IMG/VR virus record: IMGVR_UViG_3300045836_000153 | Location: 1-44,655 of that record | Origin: a virus | Direction: 5' to 3' (one strand) | DNA length: 44,655 bases | Shown here: piece after piece, positions 1 through 7,410 of the stretch | Position numbering within the stretch: position 1 is the stretch's first letter | Layout: every line of letters starts with the position of its first letter | Program-made: the position numbers and the translations under genes | The notes under the pieces: generated by a model | Told to the model about the DNA's origin: nothing | Seen by the model: only the letters and a program-made list of their open reading frames with translations | Databases searched by the model: none

Positions 1-8
1 CCGCCCAG
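1..8. repeat. 8-bp terminal direct repeat (circular junction)
   Basis: The first eight bases (CCGCCCAG) are identical to the last eight (44648-44655). Merging the two copies gives a 44,647-bp circle in which the leftward frame at 1-1052 continues without a stop into the frame ending at 44272. Without the merge the frame would hit a stop about 16 codons past the junction. The repeat is therefore best read as the overlap of a circular or circularly permuted molecule cut at an arbitrary point. Confidence 0.7.
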
Positions 9-1052
9 GCGCGCCGCGAGGGCGTCCCCGGTGACCGCCGCCGCGCCGCTCGACGTGGCCGCGGGGGCGCCGCTCGAGGCCGTCGCAACCGTGAGCGAGG
101 GGACGCCCGCTCGCGCCGAGACGTGGCGGCCCGTCGCGTTGATCGTCACCGAGCCGCCCGTCTGCACGGTGGCCGCGCCCACCTGCACGGTCGCCGTCGC
201 ACCGCTCGACGAGAGGATCTGATCGGTCTCGACCGTGGGCGTCCCGGCGCGCGCCGTGGCGTCCGAGCCGCTCGACGCGGTCGCGACGCGGTTGGTGGAC
301 GTCCCCGGGCTTGCGGTCGCGGTGGCCGATGATCCGGACAGGATCGCGTCGGCCCGAATCGCTGGCGTCCCCGGGGCGGCCGTGGCATGCGTCCCGGCGG
401 TTGCCGTGGTGGCGCCTGCCGAGGGCGTGACCGTGGCCGGCGTGGCCACCGCGAGCGCGCCCGCCGCGGTCACGACGGCCGATCCGGTGACCGTCGCCGT
501 CCCCGCGCTCGCCGCCGCCCTCTCGCCGCTCGAGGCCGTGGCCACGGTGACGAGGGGGGAGCCTGGGCGAACCGTGGCGATTTCACCGATCGCGACGACC
601 TCGACGATGCACGTCGAGGCGCCCGGGCGGGCCGCCGCGTGCGCCCCCGAGGCGCTCGCCGTCGCGCCCGCGGTGACGCTCGAGGCGCCAGCTCGCGCGG
701 CGCTCGTCTGCCCCGTCGCTTGCGTCTTGACCGTCTCGGCGCCCGTCCCCGCGTGCGCGCTCGGATGCGAGCCCGTCCCCGTCGCCTTCGCCCCGGCGGT
801 GACGGTGGCCGTGCCCGTTTGCGCCGTTGGATGCGTTCCGGTCGACGCCGTCTTGACCGTGACGAGCGGGACGCCCGTTTGCTTGGTGGCGTGCTCGCCC
901 GTGGCGGCGGTTGCCACCGCCGCCAAGCTCGCGCCGGCTCGCTTGTTCGCCGTCTGCCCCGTCGCGTTGACCGTGACCGAGACGGACCCGAGGCCTAAGA
1001 CGATGTTCCCCGGTCGCGAATCGCTCGTCCCGAGTTTGCCGGTGAAGGCCAT
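1..1052 (-). CDS. repeat-built Ala/Thr/Gly-rich tail or virion surface protein, N-terminal part
   Basis: This is the first 350 codons of a protein that crosses the circle junction and ends at 44272, about 475 residues in all. It starts at ATG 1052, 3 bp after the stop of the upstream fibre gene. After a short head (MAFTGKLGTS) it consists of degenerate units of roughly 20 residues, with recurring patterns such as VTVxATG, ATxSSG and xRAGxP. Val/Thr strand-like segments alternate with small turn residues, and cysteine is almost absent. Such repeats fit a beta-rich fibre or a surface decoration of the particle. It lies between a Gly-rich fibre gene and a small beta-sandwich-like protein, which supports a virion role. 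No enzymatic motif is visible, and I do not recognise a named family. Confidence 0.7.
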   Translation of the reverse strand, partial: MAFTGKLGTSDSRPGNIVLGLGSVSVTVNATGQTANKRAGASLAAVATAATGEHATKQTGVPLVTVKTASTGTHPTAQTGTATVTAGAKATGTGSHPSAHAGTGAETVKTQATGQTSAARAGASSVTAGATASASGAHAAARPGASTCIVEVVAIGEIATVRPGSPLVTVATASSGERAAASAGTATVTGSAVVTAAGALAVATPATVTPSAGATTATAGTHATAAPGTPAIRADAILSGSSATATASPGTSTNRVATASSGSDATARAGTPTVETDQILSSSGATATVQVGAATVQTGGSVTINATGRHVSARAGVPSLTVATASSGAPAATSSGAAAVTGDALAARLG

Positions 1053-1055
1053 GGC

Positions 1056-2207
1056 TTACGCCGCAAGCTGGATCGCGGTCCCCGAGCTACCAGCCACCGC
1101 GCCGCCGTTGCCGCCGGTCCCGGCCGCACCGCCAGTCACCGCGCACGATCCCGTCCATTGCGACTTGTCGCCGTAGACGAGGATCACCACGCCACCACCA
1201 CCACCGCCGCCGGGCCCGTTCGTGCCCGTCGCGTTCCCGCCCGGGCCTCCGAGCGATTGGATATTACCCGAGCCCGTTATCGTGTTAGCGGCGACCATTA
1301 CGACCCCTCCCGGCCCGCCACCGCCGCCAACGTTCGTTGCGCCGCTTCCGTCACTGGCGCCACCGCCACCGCCGCCGCCACCTTGCAGAGAAGTATAGGT
1401 GCGCGTCGCTACCGACCCGGAACCGGAAGTGACCGCAAGGATCGCCTCGGGGATTTGGGCCGGCCGATTTGTACTCAACGCCGCAACCGTGCCGCCCGCG
1501 CCGCCCGTGTGACCAGATGAATTGCCGCCCGCGCCGCCCGCGCCGCCAAATCCATTGGTGGTGGCGCTCGCTCCCGCGTTGCCATTGGCGTTCGAGACCG
1601 TCGATCCACCCGATCCTGTGTTCTGTCCGATCGAGTGTGCAAGGCCCTGGACGCCACCGTTTTGCGTAGCGTTCGCGGGCCCGGATCCGCCCGCGCCCCC
1701 AGAATTGTCGAGCGCCCCAGTCCCGCTTAGAGTAAGCGTCCCATTTACGAATACGCGATAACCGGCGGCCGTAACGGTCACCCCGTTAGAGACCGTGCAG
1801 GACGTGTAATACACGTCTCGGTTAAGGGTGTAGCTCGTTGACGAGTTTTTCGTGGAACCCGCGGGCGTCGCGCTCCCGTCGAAGGTGGCCGCGCCGTCGT
1901 TACCGTCGCCGAAGTAACCGCGCTGGGAGCCTGCCGCCTGCACGCTTTGGAGCGCCCCCGCGGTGAGAAGGATCGTGACGGTCGCCCCGGTCGAATGTGA
2001 GGCTTGCGTCGTCCCCTCGGCCCCGGGCGTGACCGTGCACGTAGTCCCCGAGCGGGAAGTGACGATAAAAATCTCAGAGTCGATCAGGATCCGGAATGGC
2101 CCGACCGACGGGAAGCCCGTCGCGCTCGTGACCACGAGCGACGTTGCGCCCGACGAGATCCCACCGTTCAGAGTCGTTTGGACGTTGTTGGCGAATTGCT
2201 CGGCCAC
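1056..2207 (-). CDS. Gly-rich tail fibre / adhesin-like protein
   Basis: A 383-residue protein starting at GTG 2207, with 15 bp between it and the upstream stop. Residues 1-95 resemble a virion-attachment domain (MAEQFANNVQTTLNGGISSG, then a short beta-rich segment with ILIDSEIFIVTS). Residues 150 onward carry many Gly-rich loops, including runs of seven to eight glycines, ending in a GGGVVILVYGDK-like segment. This architecture (small hydrophobic strands separated by polyglycine loops) is known from phage fibres and adhesins, where the Gly-rich stretches form a compact receptor-binding tip. Its place among fibre-like genes fits a host-recognition role, but the receptor cannot be read from the sequence. 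Confidence 0.75.
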   Translation of the reverse strand: MAEQFANNVQTTLNGGISSGATSLVVTSATGFPSVGPFRILIDSEIFIVTSRSGTTCTVTPGAEGTTQASHSTGATVTILLTAGALQSVQAAGSQRGYFGDGNDGAATFDGSATPAGSTKNSSTSYTLNRDVYYTSCTVSNGVTVTAAGYRVFVNGTLTLSGTGALDNSGGAGGSGPANATQNGGVQGLAHSIGQNTGSGGSTVSNANGNAGASATTNGFGGAGGAGGNSSGHTGGAGGTVAALSTNRPAQIPEAILAVTSGSGSVATRTYTSLQGGGGGGGGASDGSGATNVGGGGGPGGVVMVAANTITGSGNIQSLGGPGGNATGTNGPGGGGGGGVVILVYGDKSQWTGSCAVTGGAAGTGGNGGAVAGSSGTAIQLAA

Positions 2208-2222
2208 GGGCCGCCCCCCGGC

Positions 2223-2645
2223 CTAGTTTTGAACGCCGAATTGCGTCGACATATGCACGGTGAACGTGCCGGCCGTGCTCGTGAACGAGCCGCCGAAGTC
2301 GATGACCCAATACAGATTATCCGCCGACGCCGCGCCGCCGCGGGCCTTGTAGAGCACCGCGAAGGCGGCCGTAATCGTGGCGGTCGTCCATGAGACGTCC
2401 GCCATGTTGATCAACTCGAGATCCGAGTTGCCCGATGCCGCCGTGAGCGTGAGCGTGGCCGCGTTGCCGCCCGCCGTGTAACCCGTCCCGGTAACCTCGT
2501 TCGTCACGTCCGAGCGCTTGGCGTGGCTCGCCTTCGAGGGGGTATAGCTTGACGTCGTGAGCATCAGTTTGACGGTATCGGTCGAGGGGACCACGTTCCC
2601 CTTCATTAGATCGTCCCAAAACGAGTCATAGAAAAAGCTGGCCAC
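2223..2645 (-). CDS. phage virion protein (decoration or fibre-associated)
   Basis: A 140-residue protein starting at GTG 2645 after an AAAGGA ribosome-binding site. It begins MASFFYDSFWDDLMKGNV and continues with regular beta-strand-like sequence (TDTVKLMLTTSSYTP, TGYTAGGNAATLTL, LYWVIDFGG). This matches a widespread family of uncharacterised tailed-phage structural proteins, usually found near fibre or tail-tip genes. There is no signal peptide, membrane segment or cysteine pair. It sits between a small unknown gene upstream and the Gly-rich fibre downstream, on one transcript. The family is recognised with fair confidence; its exact place in the particle is not known. Confidence 0.75.
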   Translation of the reverse strand: MASFFYDSFWDDLMKGNVVPSTDTVKLMLTTSSYTPSKASHAKRSDVTNEVTGTGYTAGGNAATLTLTAASGNSDLELINMADVSWTTATITAAFAVLYKARGGAASADNLYWVIDFGGSFTSTAGTFTVHMSTQFGVQN

Positions 2646-2648
2646 GGG

Positions 2649-3113
2649 TCACGGTCCTTTCGCGGTATCGGGCAATCCGGGGGCGCGGTTGCGCATGTCG
2701 ACGATCTCGCCGTGGCACTCGACGAACGCGTCTTGGCGATCGGCGGCGGCGGGCCTCGGCTCGGGGGGGCGCTCGGGGGGCTGCTCGACCTCGGGGCCGG
2801 CGGCCGCGCCGGTGAACGTGGCCACGAAGAGCGGTCGAATGATCTTCCCGACGAGGTCGATTTGTTCCTGGGCCGTGAGCGGCTCGCGCCCGCCGAGGGT
2901 CGCGTCGACCGCGTCGAGGGCCTCAAACGAGATCGCGATCTCGCCGCCGCACCCGAAGTCATGGCCCGCGGCGTCGACCAGCTCATATTTCGCCCGGACC
3001 GCTCGCGCCCCGTGGTCGAGCGCCACGCCAACGAGCTTCGCACCGAGCTGGACCACGTGCGCCACGTCGCCGAGCGTCGCCGTGCCCCCGGGACGCGCAA
3101 AGAAATCAGCCAT
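2649..3113 (-). CDS. uncharacterised protein at the head of the fibre operon
   Basis: A 154-residue protein from ATG 3113 that I do not recognise. Residues 1-105 look folded and mixed alpha/beta (GDVAHVVQLGAKLVGVALD, RAVRAKYELVDAAG, and a helix with TAQEQIDLVGKIIRPLF). Residues 115-135 are Pro/Glu/Arg-rich and likely disordered. The gene ends 3 bp before the next start. It is the first gene after a 125-bp gap that holds a large inverted repeat and one of the dispersed 18-bp operator-like sites, whose last base touches the start codon. It is probably the first cistron of the fibre/decoration transcript. Confidence 0.6.
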   Translation of the reverse strand: MADFFARPGGTATLGDVAHVVQLGAKLVGVALDHGARAVRAKYELVDAAGHDFGCGGEIAISFEALDAVDATLGGREPLTAQEQIDLVGKIIRPLFVATFTGAAAGPEVEQPPERPPEPRPAAADRQDAFVECHGEIVDMRNRAPGLPDTAKGP

Positions 3114-3131
3114 TGACTCGCGTGCGCGTCA
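3114..3131 (+). promoter_or_regulatory. operator-like site (dispersed 18-bp motif)
   Basis: TGACTCGCGTGCGCGTCA matches 14 of 18 positions of the consensus TTACTyGyGTGCrAGTAA built from eight other sites in this genome. It directly abuts the start codon of the gene at 2649-3113. It has the same orientation as the other sites in leftward-transcribed regions. This is the weakest member of the set. Confidence 0.5.
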
Positions 3132-3157
3132 CATGGGAGGCTGGCCTTCCTCCCGGG

Positions 3158-3225
3158 CCCCCCGGCGGGGGTCCAACCTTTTCCAAAGCCGGTCCCCCTG
3201 CTGCGAAAGGGTCCCCGCCGGGGGG
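3158..3225. terminator. large GC-rich inverted repeat, possible terminator
   Basis: A 13-bp perfect inverted repeat (3158-3170 and 3213-3225, CCCCCCGGCGGGG and its complement) with a 42-base loop lies in the 125-bp gap after the glycosyltransferase gene. It could end the leftward early transcript or insulate the fibre operon. There is no clear U-run, so a Rho-independent terminator is not proven. Confidence 0.4.
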
Positions 3226-3238
3226 GGTTCCGTGACTG

Positions 3239-4849
3239 CTACTTCGCCGTCGCCGGTACCCGCGTCACGCCGAAGGTCTCAACGATGCCGCGAAAGGCAT
3301 GCTCGCCGTAGTGCGTGACGGGCGAGCCGTGGCCGAGGTACAGCCACACGCGACCGCCCATCGCGCGCCAGCGCGCGCAAAAAGAGTAGTCCTCGCCAAA
3401 GAGGTTTCTGTCTCGCAAAATCAGCTGAAAGAGCGCGACCGTCGGGTGCTTGGTGGGGTCGGGGGGGATCACGTCATCGAATTCGAGATCGGCCCGATAG
3501 TGCGCCGTCATCTGCTCGAGGCAGCGGCGCGAGAGCAGCGCGCACCCGAGTGGAACGCCCGCGACCTCGGTGCATCCGCGCTCGTCCACATGGCGCCCCT
3601 CGGGGCCCTCGAGCAAGCGTAGTTTCCAGCTGTACGCGCGCGCCTCGGGGGGCCTGCCGTCGTCGCGCATGACGGCCTCGAAGTTGATCCCCGACCGTTT
3701 GGGGTACGGGCACGCGATGAAGTCGCGGTCGGCGGCGAGCATGCCGAAGACCGCGGCGGGCTCACACGAGACGTCCGAATCGAGGAACAGCAGGTGCGTC
3801 GCGTCGGTTTCGAGGAACGCGCGAACGAAGCGCGAGCGCACTTTGACGAGGTCCCCGGCCCATCGCCACGTGCCGAGTAGCTCGAAGCCTAGATCGACGT
3901 CGACCGCCTCGGCGAGCATGAGCCGCGAGATCGTCGAGGCGTGCGCGGGGTGGATGCCGCCGAGCGTCGGGGTGCACACGATGATCCGCACGGCCGATTC
4001 GCGCCCCTTGGCGAGCGCCCGCGCCGCGTGAGCGATCCGGCGCATCTCGCGGCGGCCGTCGTCGCGGATGAAGCGGGCGCGCGCCCTCTCGTCGACCCCT
4101 TCGACCCATTGCGCCGCGAGCGCGGGCGTCGAATCGTAGAATCGGCCAAGGTGCGGAACCTGGCTCGGCGTGTCCAGCCACCACTCGACGGCCGCGAGGT
4201 CGGCGGGTTTGTCGAGCACGTCCCATGTCACGACCGGCCGCCGGTGCGGGTGGTGATCGTTGCCGTAGGTCGACGCGATCGACGTGTCATGGTCGATCAC
4301 CGTCGGGATCGGGTGCCAGATCCGCCGGCCCGTCGTGATGCACCAAAGCCCGATGAGGGTGTCTTCGCTCACGGCTTGGACCGCGCCCGACTTGAGCCGC
4401 GTTTCGCGCCACTCGAGGAAGTCGCGCAAGAGGGCAACGGGGATGACGTAGCCGACCCCGATCAAGCCGTCGGCCGTCGTGCACCAGTGATGCCCCTCGG
4501 CGAAGAGCGCTCGCGCCGCGGGGGCGGCGACCTCGAGCCCGATCACTTCGTCGGGGACCGCTTCGACCATGGCGCGAAGAGCGGACCAGAAGTCGGGGGC
4601 GGGGATGACGTCGTCTTGCAGCTGGACGAAGTGCGACGCCCCTTGCCGCGTGCCCCATTTCCACATCGCTTCGGACCACACGTGATTAGGCGCCCGTTCC
4701 GTGAACGCGCGGGCCTCAAAGACGTGCTCGGGAAGAGCGACGTCGTCGTGCACGCCGAGCGCATCGCGAAGACGCTGGAAGGTTTCGACGCGCTCGGGCC
4801 GCCAGGGCGTGTGCGGGATCGCCAGGGCGAAGCTCACGGGGCCGCTCAC
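3239..4849 (-). CDS. two-domain glycosyltransferase
   Basis: A 536-residue protein starting at GTG 4849, which overlaps the upstream methyltransferase stop by 4 nt (GTGA). It appears to hold two GT-A-like halves. The first begins SFALAIPHTPWRPERVETF and has a metal-binding-type LQDDV motif at about residues 77-81, plus a SEDTLIGLWC acid cluster near 161-170. The second begins VRIIVCTPTLGG at about 287 and has FLDSDVS at 355-361, with an acidic FGED segment near the C-terminus. GT-A enzymes transfer a sugar from a nucleotide donor, using the DxD-type acids to hold a metal. No signal peptide or membrane segment is seen, so it should act in the cytoplasm. A likely job is modifying virion protein, phage DNA or host surface glycans, but the acceptor is unknown. 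Confidence 0.8.
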   Translation of the reverse strand: MSGPVSFALAIPHTPWRPERVETFQRLRDALGVHDDVALPEHVFEARAFTERAPNHVWSEAMWKWGTRQGASHFVQLQDDVIPAPDFWSALRAMVEAVPDEVIGLEVAAPAARALFAEGHHWCTTADGLIGVGYVIPVALLRDFLEWRETRLKSGAVQAVSEDTLIGLWCITTGRRIWHPIPTVIDHDTSIASTYGNDHHPHRRPVVTWDVLDKPADLAAVEWWLDTPSQVPHLGRFYDSTPALAAQWVEGVDERARARFIRDDGRREMRRIAHAARALAKGRESAVRIIVCTPTLGGIHPAHASTISRLMLAEAVDVDLGFELLGTWRWAGDLVKVRSRFVRAFLETDATHLLFLDSDVSCEPAAVFGMLAADRDFIACPYPKRSGINFEAVMRDDGRPPEARAYSWKLRLLEGPEGRHVDERGCTEVAGVPLGCALLSRRCLEQMTAHYRADLEFDDVIPPDPTKHPTVALFQLILRDRNLFGEDYSFCARWRAMGGRVWLYLGHGSPVTHYGEHAFRGIVETFGVTRVPATAK

Positions 4850-5445
4850 GTCCGCACCCGCCACGTCGTTCCATCGACCTCGAAGGCCTCGCCGAAGGCC
4901 TCTTTGACCGCGCGCACGACGCCGGGGAAGTCGCCCTCGTGGTAGTCGTCCCCGGCAAGCATCCCCCCTTGCTTCATGTGGGGCCGCCAAAGCGCGATGT
5001 CCTGGGCGACCGCCTCGTAATTGTGGTCCCCGTCGATCATCACGAGATCGCACGAGCTGATGATCTGCGCCGCCTCGGCCGAGCGGCACCGTAGGACGTT
5101 GATCCGCTCTAGCTCGTGCGGCGCGTAACTGCGCATGCAGTGAACGAAGGCCGAGAAAGGGCCGCCGAGGTCGCGGCCAAACTGGGCGAATTCACCGCCC
5201 CACGTCGGCCGCTGCAAGCGCGGGGGGTATTGCGCCGGGAAGTGCCACCAATCATCCCACCATGGATCGACCGCCCAGAGCTTGATCTTTTTGCCCGAGT
5301 CGATCACCCGCCGCGTGAGGTACGCGATCGACTTGCCGAAGGCCACGCCGATCTCGACAAACACGGCGCCGTCCTGCGCCCGCTCTACCGCCTCGTCGTA
5401 TGTCGCGCGGAACGCGAACCACCCCGGGATCTGGTCGTAACTCAT
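4846..5445 (-). CDS. class I SAM-dependent methyltransferase
   Basis: A 199-residue protein from ATG 5445, overlapping both neighbours by 4 nt. Residues 30-39 (VEIGVAFGKS) are the glycine-rich SAM-binding motif I. Residues 134-143 (LVMIDGDHNY) are the acidic motif after strand 4 typical of the Methyltransf_24 group of small-molecule and sugar O-methyltransferases. A Trp-rich stretch at about 62-68 (WWDDWWH) may line the acceptor site. The direct coupling to a glycosyltransferase suggests the two act together, for example by adding a sugar and methylating it. A DNA methyltransferase is unlikely, because no DPPY-type or PC-type motif is present. Confidence 0.8.
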   Translation of the reverse strand: MSYDQIPGWFAFRATYDEAVERAQDGAVFVEIGVAFGKSIAYLTRRVIDSGKKIKLWAVDPWWDDWWHFPAQYPPRLQRPTWGGEFAQFGRDLGGPFSAFVHCMRSYAPHELERINVLRCRSAEAAQIISSCDLVMIDGDHNYEAVAQDIALWRPHMKQGGMLAGDDYHEGDFPGVVRAVKEAFGEAFEVDGTTWRVRT

Positions 5446-6443
5446 GCCTCGTTGCCCCTTTCGTCCTTTGCCGTTCGCTGCTCGATGTCCTCGAAGCCCT
5501 CGAGCGCGCGTAAGCCGCTCTGCCGCTTGGCCTCGATCTCGTCGTCGCTGAGTGTCGGGGTGAGGGCCGGGGCGGTCTTCGCGGGACCGGGCCCTGCCCT
5601 CGTCGCCGCGGGCGGCGGCGGATGCCCGCCGTTCAGCTGCGAGAGGACCGATCCCACCGCGGCCCCGACGACCTCGGGGGCGGCGGCCTGGCGCCGCACG
5701 CGCGCGTGCTCGGCGTCCCTGGCGCGTTGGCGGGCGGCGATGGCCTCGGGTGCCTCGGCGGCCTTGCCGGCGTTTCCTGGGCCATCCTGGCGCGGCGACG
5801 GTACCGCGGCGTCTCGCTGGCGCTCGCGGCGCTGATCGTTGCGGATGAAAGCGAGCCGCGAACGGAAGAGCGCCCGGAAGTCGATCGCCAGCTCGCCGCG
5901 CGCAAGGCACTTGTCGACGAACCGCCGCCATTCGATCTCGACCTCGCGGATCCCGAGTTGCTCGGCGGCGGCGCGCGAGTCGGCGTCCAGGGTGAGCGAC
6001 GGATCGATCAGCCTGGGGACAGGTGCCAGGCTCGGGCGGCTCGAGGGGGGAGCGTCACGCGGCGTTACGGGCGTTACGGGCGTTACGGTCGGCGTTACGC
6101 CTCTCGTCTCTCTCTCTCTTTCTCTAAGATCATGATCCGAGAGAAGATCTCTCTCTTGATCTTCGCGCGAGGCGTCACCCGTAACGTCACTTGTGACGCC
6201 TGGTGACGTAACGGGTGACGTAACGGGTGACGGACCGTAACGCCCACGGTGACGCTCGCGGTAGCGGGCTTGCCGCTTGGCGCCGGGGGTCCGAGGTCGG
6301 GGGGCTTGTGGGCCAAGCTCACCCGCGAGCATGGCCGCCGCCCTCGTCGCCAGCTCTGCGATCTCGCCGTGGCCACCCGCGCGCGCCGCGAGAGCGATTG
6401 CCTCGACGATTCCCAAGGCGCCTTCGACAAGGGGGCGGCTCAC
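5442..6443 (-). CDS. replication initiator/organiser-like protein containing the candidate origin
   Basis: A 333-residue protein starting at GTG 6443, overlapping the upstream stop (GTGA). The N-terminal 40 residues are helical. Around 50-65 is a basic AKRQARYRERHRGRYG segment like those of phage replication proteins. Residues of about 68-128 form a low-complexity linker of VTP/VTS repeats encoded by the iteron array at 6061-6242. After that comes IEWRRFVDKCLARG followed by DFRALFRSRLAFI, which resembles the DnaT-like C-terminal segment seen in phage replication proteins that recruit helicase. The tail is long and Pro/Ala-rich. By analogy with lambda O it would bind its own internal iterons. 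The family match is by pattern only. Confidence 0.6.
   Translation of the reverse strand: MSRPLVEGALGIVEAIALAARAGGHGEIAELATRAAAMLAGELGPQAPRPRTPGAKRQARYRERHRGRYGPSPVTSPVTSPGVTSDVTGDASREDQERDLLSDHDLRERERETRGVTPTVTPVTPVTPRDAPPSSRPSLAPVPRLIDPSLTLDADSRAAAEQLGIREVEIEWRRFVDKCLARGELAIDFRALFRSRLAFIRNDQRRERQRDAAVPSPRQDGPGNAGKAAEAPEAIAARQRARDAEHARVRRQAAAPEVVGAAVGSVLSQLNGGHPPPPAATRAGPGPAKTAPALTPTLSDDEIEAKRQSGLRALEGFEDIEQRTAKDERGNEA
6061..6242. repeat. candidate replication origin: 4+4 inverted iterons around a low-GC tract
   Basis: Four copies of GGCGTTACG stand at 6061, 6070, 6079 and 6091 with 9- to 12-bp periods. Four copies of the reverse complement core CGTAACG stand at 6180, 6207, 6219 and 6236. 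Between them (about 6100-6172) is a CT/GA-rich stretch with clearly lower G+C than its surroundings and four GATC sites. The array lies inside a replication-type gene, the layout of lambda ori within gene O (iterons plus an easily melted region). Binding by the encoded protein is inferred, not shown. Confidence 0.55.
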
Positions 6444-6727
6444 AGCTTCGCCTCGGCCTCGGCGGCGATCTGCGCCTCGGCGGCCCGCTTCGCCCGGCGC
6501 GCGGCCTCCCGGGCGCGCTCCTCTTCGCGGCAAAGCCAACGCCAACGGATGCGGCCCCAAAGCTCGTGGGCGGGCTCGTGGCCGAGCAAGTCGGCTTGGA
6601 TCCGCTTCTCGTTGATCACCGCGCCGTCGACCGGAAGCGGCGCGCGGCCGTCGAGGATCTCAAGCGCCTCTCGCACGAGTGCGCGCCGCGCCTCGCGAAG
6701 CTCGGACGGCTCGTTGGACCAGGACAT
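6440..6727 (-). CDS. small conserved-type phage protein, unknown role
   Basis: A 95-residue protein from ATG 6727, overlapping its neighbours at both ends. The first two thirds are mixed (LREARRALVREALEILDGR, then IQADLLGHEPAHELWGRIRW). The C-terminal third is a highly charged helix rich in Arg, Glu and Ala that may form a coiled coil. There is no cysteine or membrane segment. Its position between a RusA-like resolvase and the replication gene suggests a role in DNA metabolism, but nothing in the sequence fixes it. Confidence 0.65.
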   Translation of the reverse strand: MSWSNEPSELREARRALVREALEILDGRAPLPVDGAVINEKRIQADLLGHEPAHELWGRIRWRWLCREEERAREAARRAKRAAEAQIAAEAEAKL

Positions 6728-7119
6728 CACGCGGCCTCTTCGATCGTGATCCGGACCGCGTACGTCGCCGGGGTGCCGCGCACGGGCCGGGCGCCCGTCG
6801 CCTGCAAGTATGCCCACCGCAAGCGGTGGTCCCGGTCGTCGAGCCCGATCGCGTCGGCGACGCCGTCGCGGACGGCTTTGCAGGCGCCCGCAAGATTGTC
6901 GTCGTCCAGCCAGCGCGGGGCGATCCGGGTGAGGGTGATCGCCAGGCGCGACCCTCGAGCGACGACCTCACGCAGCCGCGGGCGGACCCCCCAAAGCGCG
7001 GCGCGTGTGACGAAGCGCTCTTCTGCCGTGCGCTTGCCTCGGTGGATTGGATGGAGCGCCGAGAGCTTCGCATTCAACGATTGAATGCGCAGGGGAAGCA
7101 CGATTGATATCGGCGTCAT
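6727..7119 (-). CDS. RusA-like Holliday-junction resolvase
   Basis: A 130-residue protein from ATG 7119, in the usual size range for RusA family enzymes (about 120-140). The family's acidic centre is present: LDDDN at residues 71-75, followed by KAVRDGVADAIGLDD at about 81-95, supplying the conserved Asp residues that hold Mg2+ and a lysine. RusA-type enzymes cut four-way DNA junctions and in phages resolve recombination or replication intermediates before packaging. It is cotranscribed with the replication gene, with 4-nt overlaps on both sides. This is a confident family assignment. Confidence 0.88.
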   Translation of the reverse strand: MTPISIVLPLRIQSLNAKLSALHPIHRGKRTAEERFVTRAALWGVRPRLREVVARGSRLAITLTRIAPRWLDDDNLAGACKAVRDGVADAIGLDDRDHRLRWAYLQATGARPVRGTPATYAVRITIEEAA

Positions 7120-7410
7120 CGCGTGGCCTTTCCGACGTCGAAGAGCGTCAATTGAACGTCGCCGTTCAGGTTCGCGCCGACCGAACGAGGGCACCAATGC
7201 GCGAGCCGCGCCCGCGCGATCCGCACGTGCTCTTCCTCGCCCACCGGCGCGCAGGCACCCGATCATCTCGGAGCCCGCGCCAGCGAAGGGCACGAGCACG
7301 ACCCCCGGCGCGGGCGGCATGACGAGCCGCGCGAGCCACGTCGTAAGGGACAGGGGCTTGAGCGTGGGGTGGTGATTCCGCGCGCCGGGGAGGTCGATCG
7401 CGGGCATCAT
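7116..7410 (-). pseudogene. truncated, frameshifted DNA adenine/cytosine methyltransferase remnant
   Basis: From ATG 7410 (ATGA overlap upstream) the frame reads HHPTLKPLSLTTWLARLV, then VPFAGAGSEM. This is the hallmark C-terminal part of a beta-class amino-methyltransferase, which has the HP-hydroxyl-KP segment followed by motif I. After GCLRAG (about 7215-7232) the expected continuation VGEEEHVRIARARLAHW is found only in another frame, which ends at 7116 with an ATGA overlap onto the resolvase start. The catalytic DPPY motif and target-recognition region are absent upstream. Either a small deletion or a sequencing slip broke an already short gene. Catalysis is not expected; SAM binding alone cannot be excluded. 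Confidence 0.65.

Noticed and set aside
235-1176. Long rightward open frame opposite the repeat protein
   Set aside because: It is the complement of the Ala/Thr/Gly repeat gene. High G+C keeps opposite frames open, and its product is Val/Pro/Ala low-complexity with no start signal.
6102-6130. CT-repeat tract as a phase-variation switch
   Set aside because: The repeat is imperfect, lies mid-gene within the iteron array, and fits better as the easily melted part of an origin.
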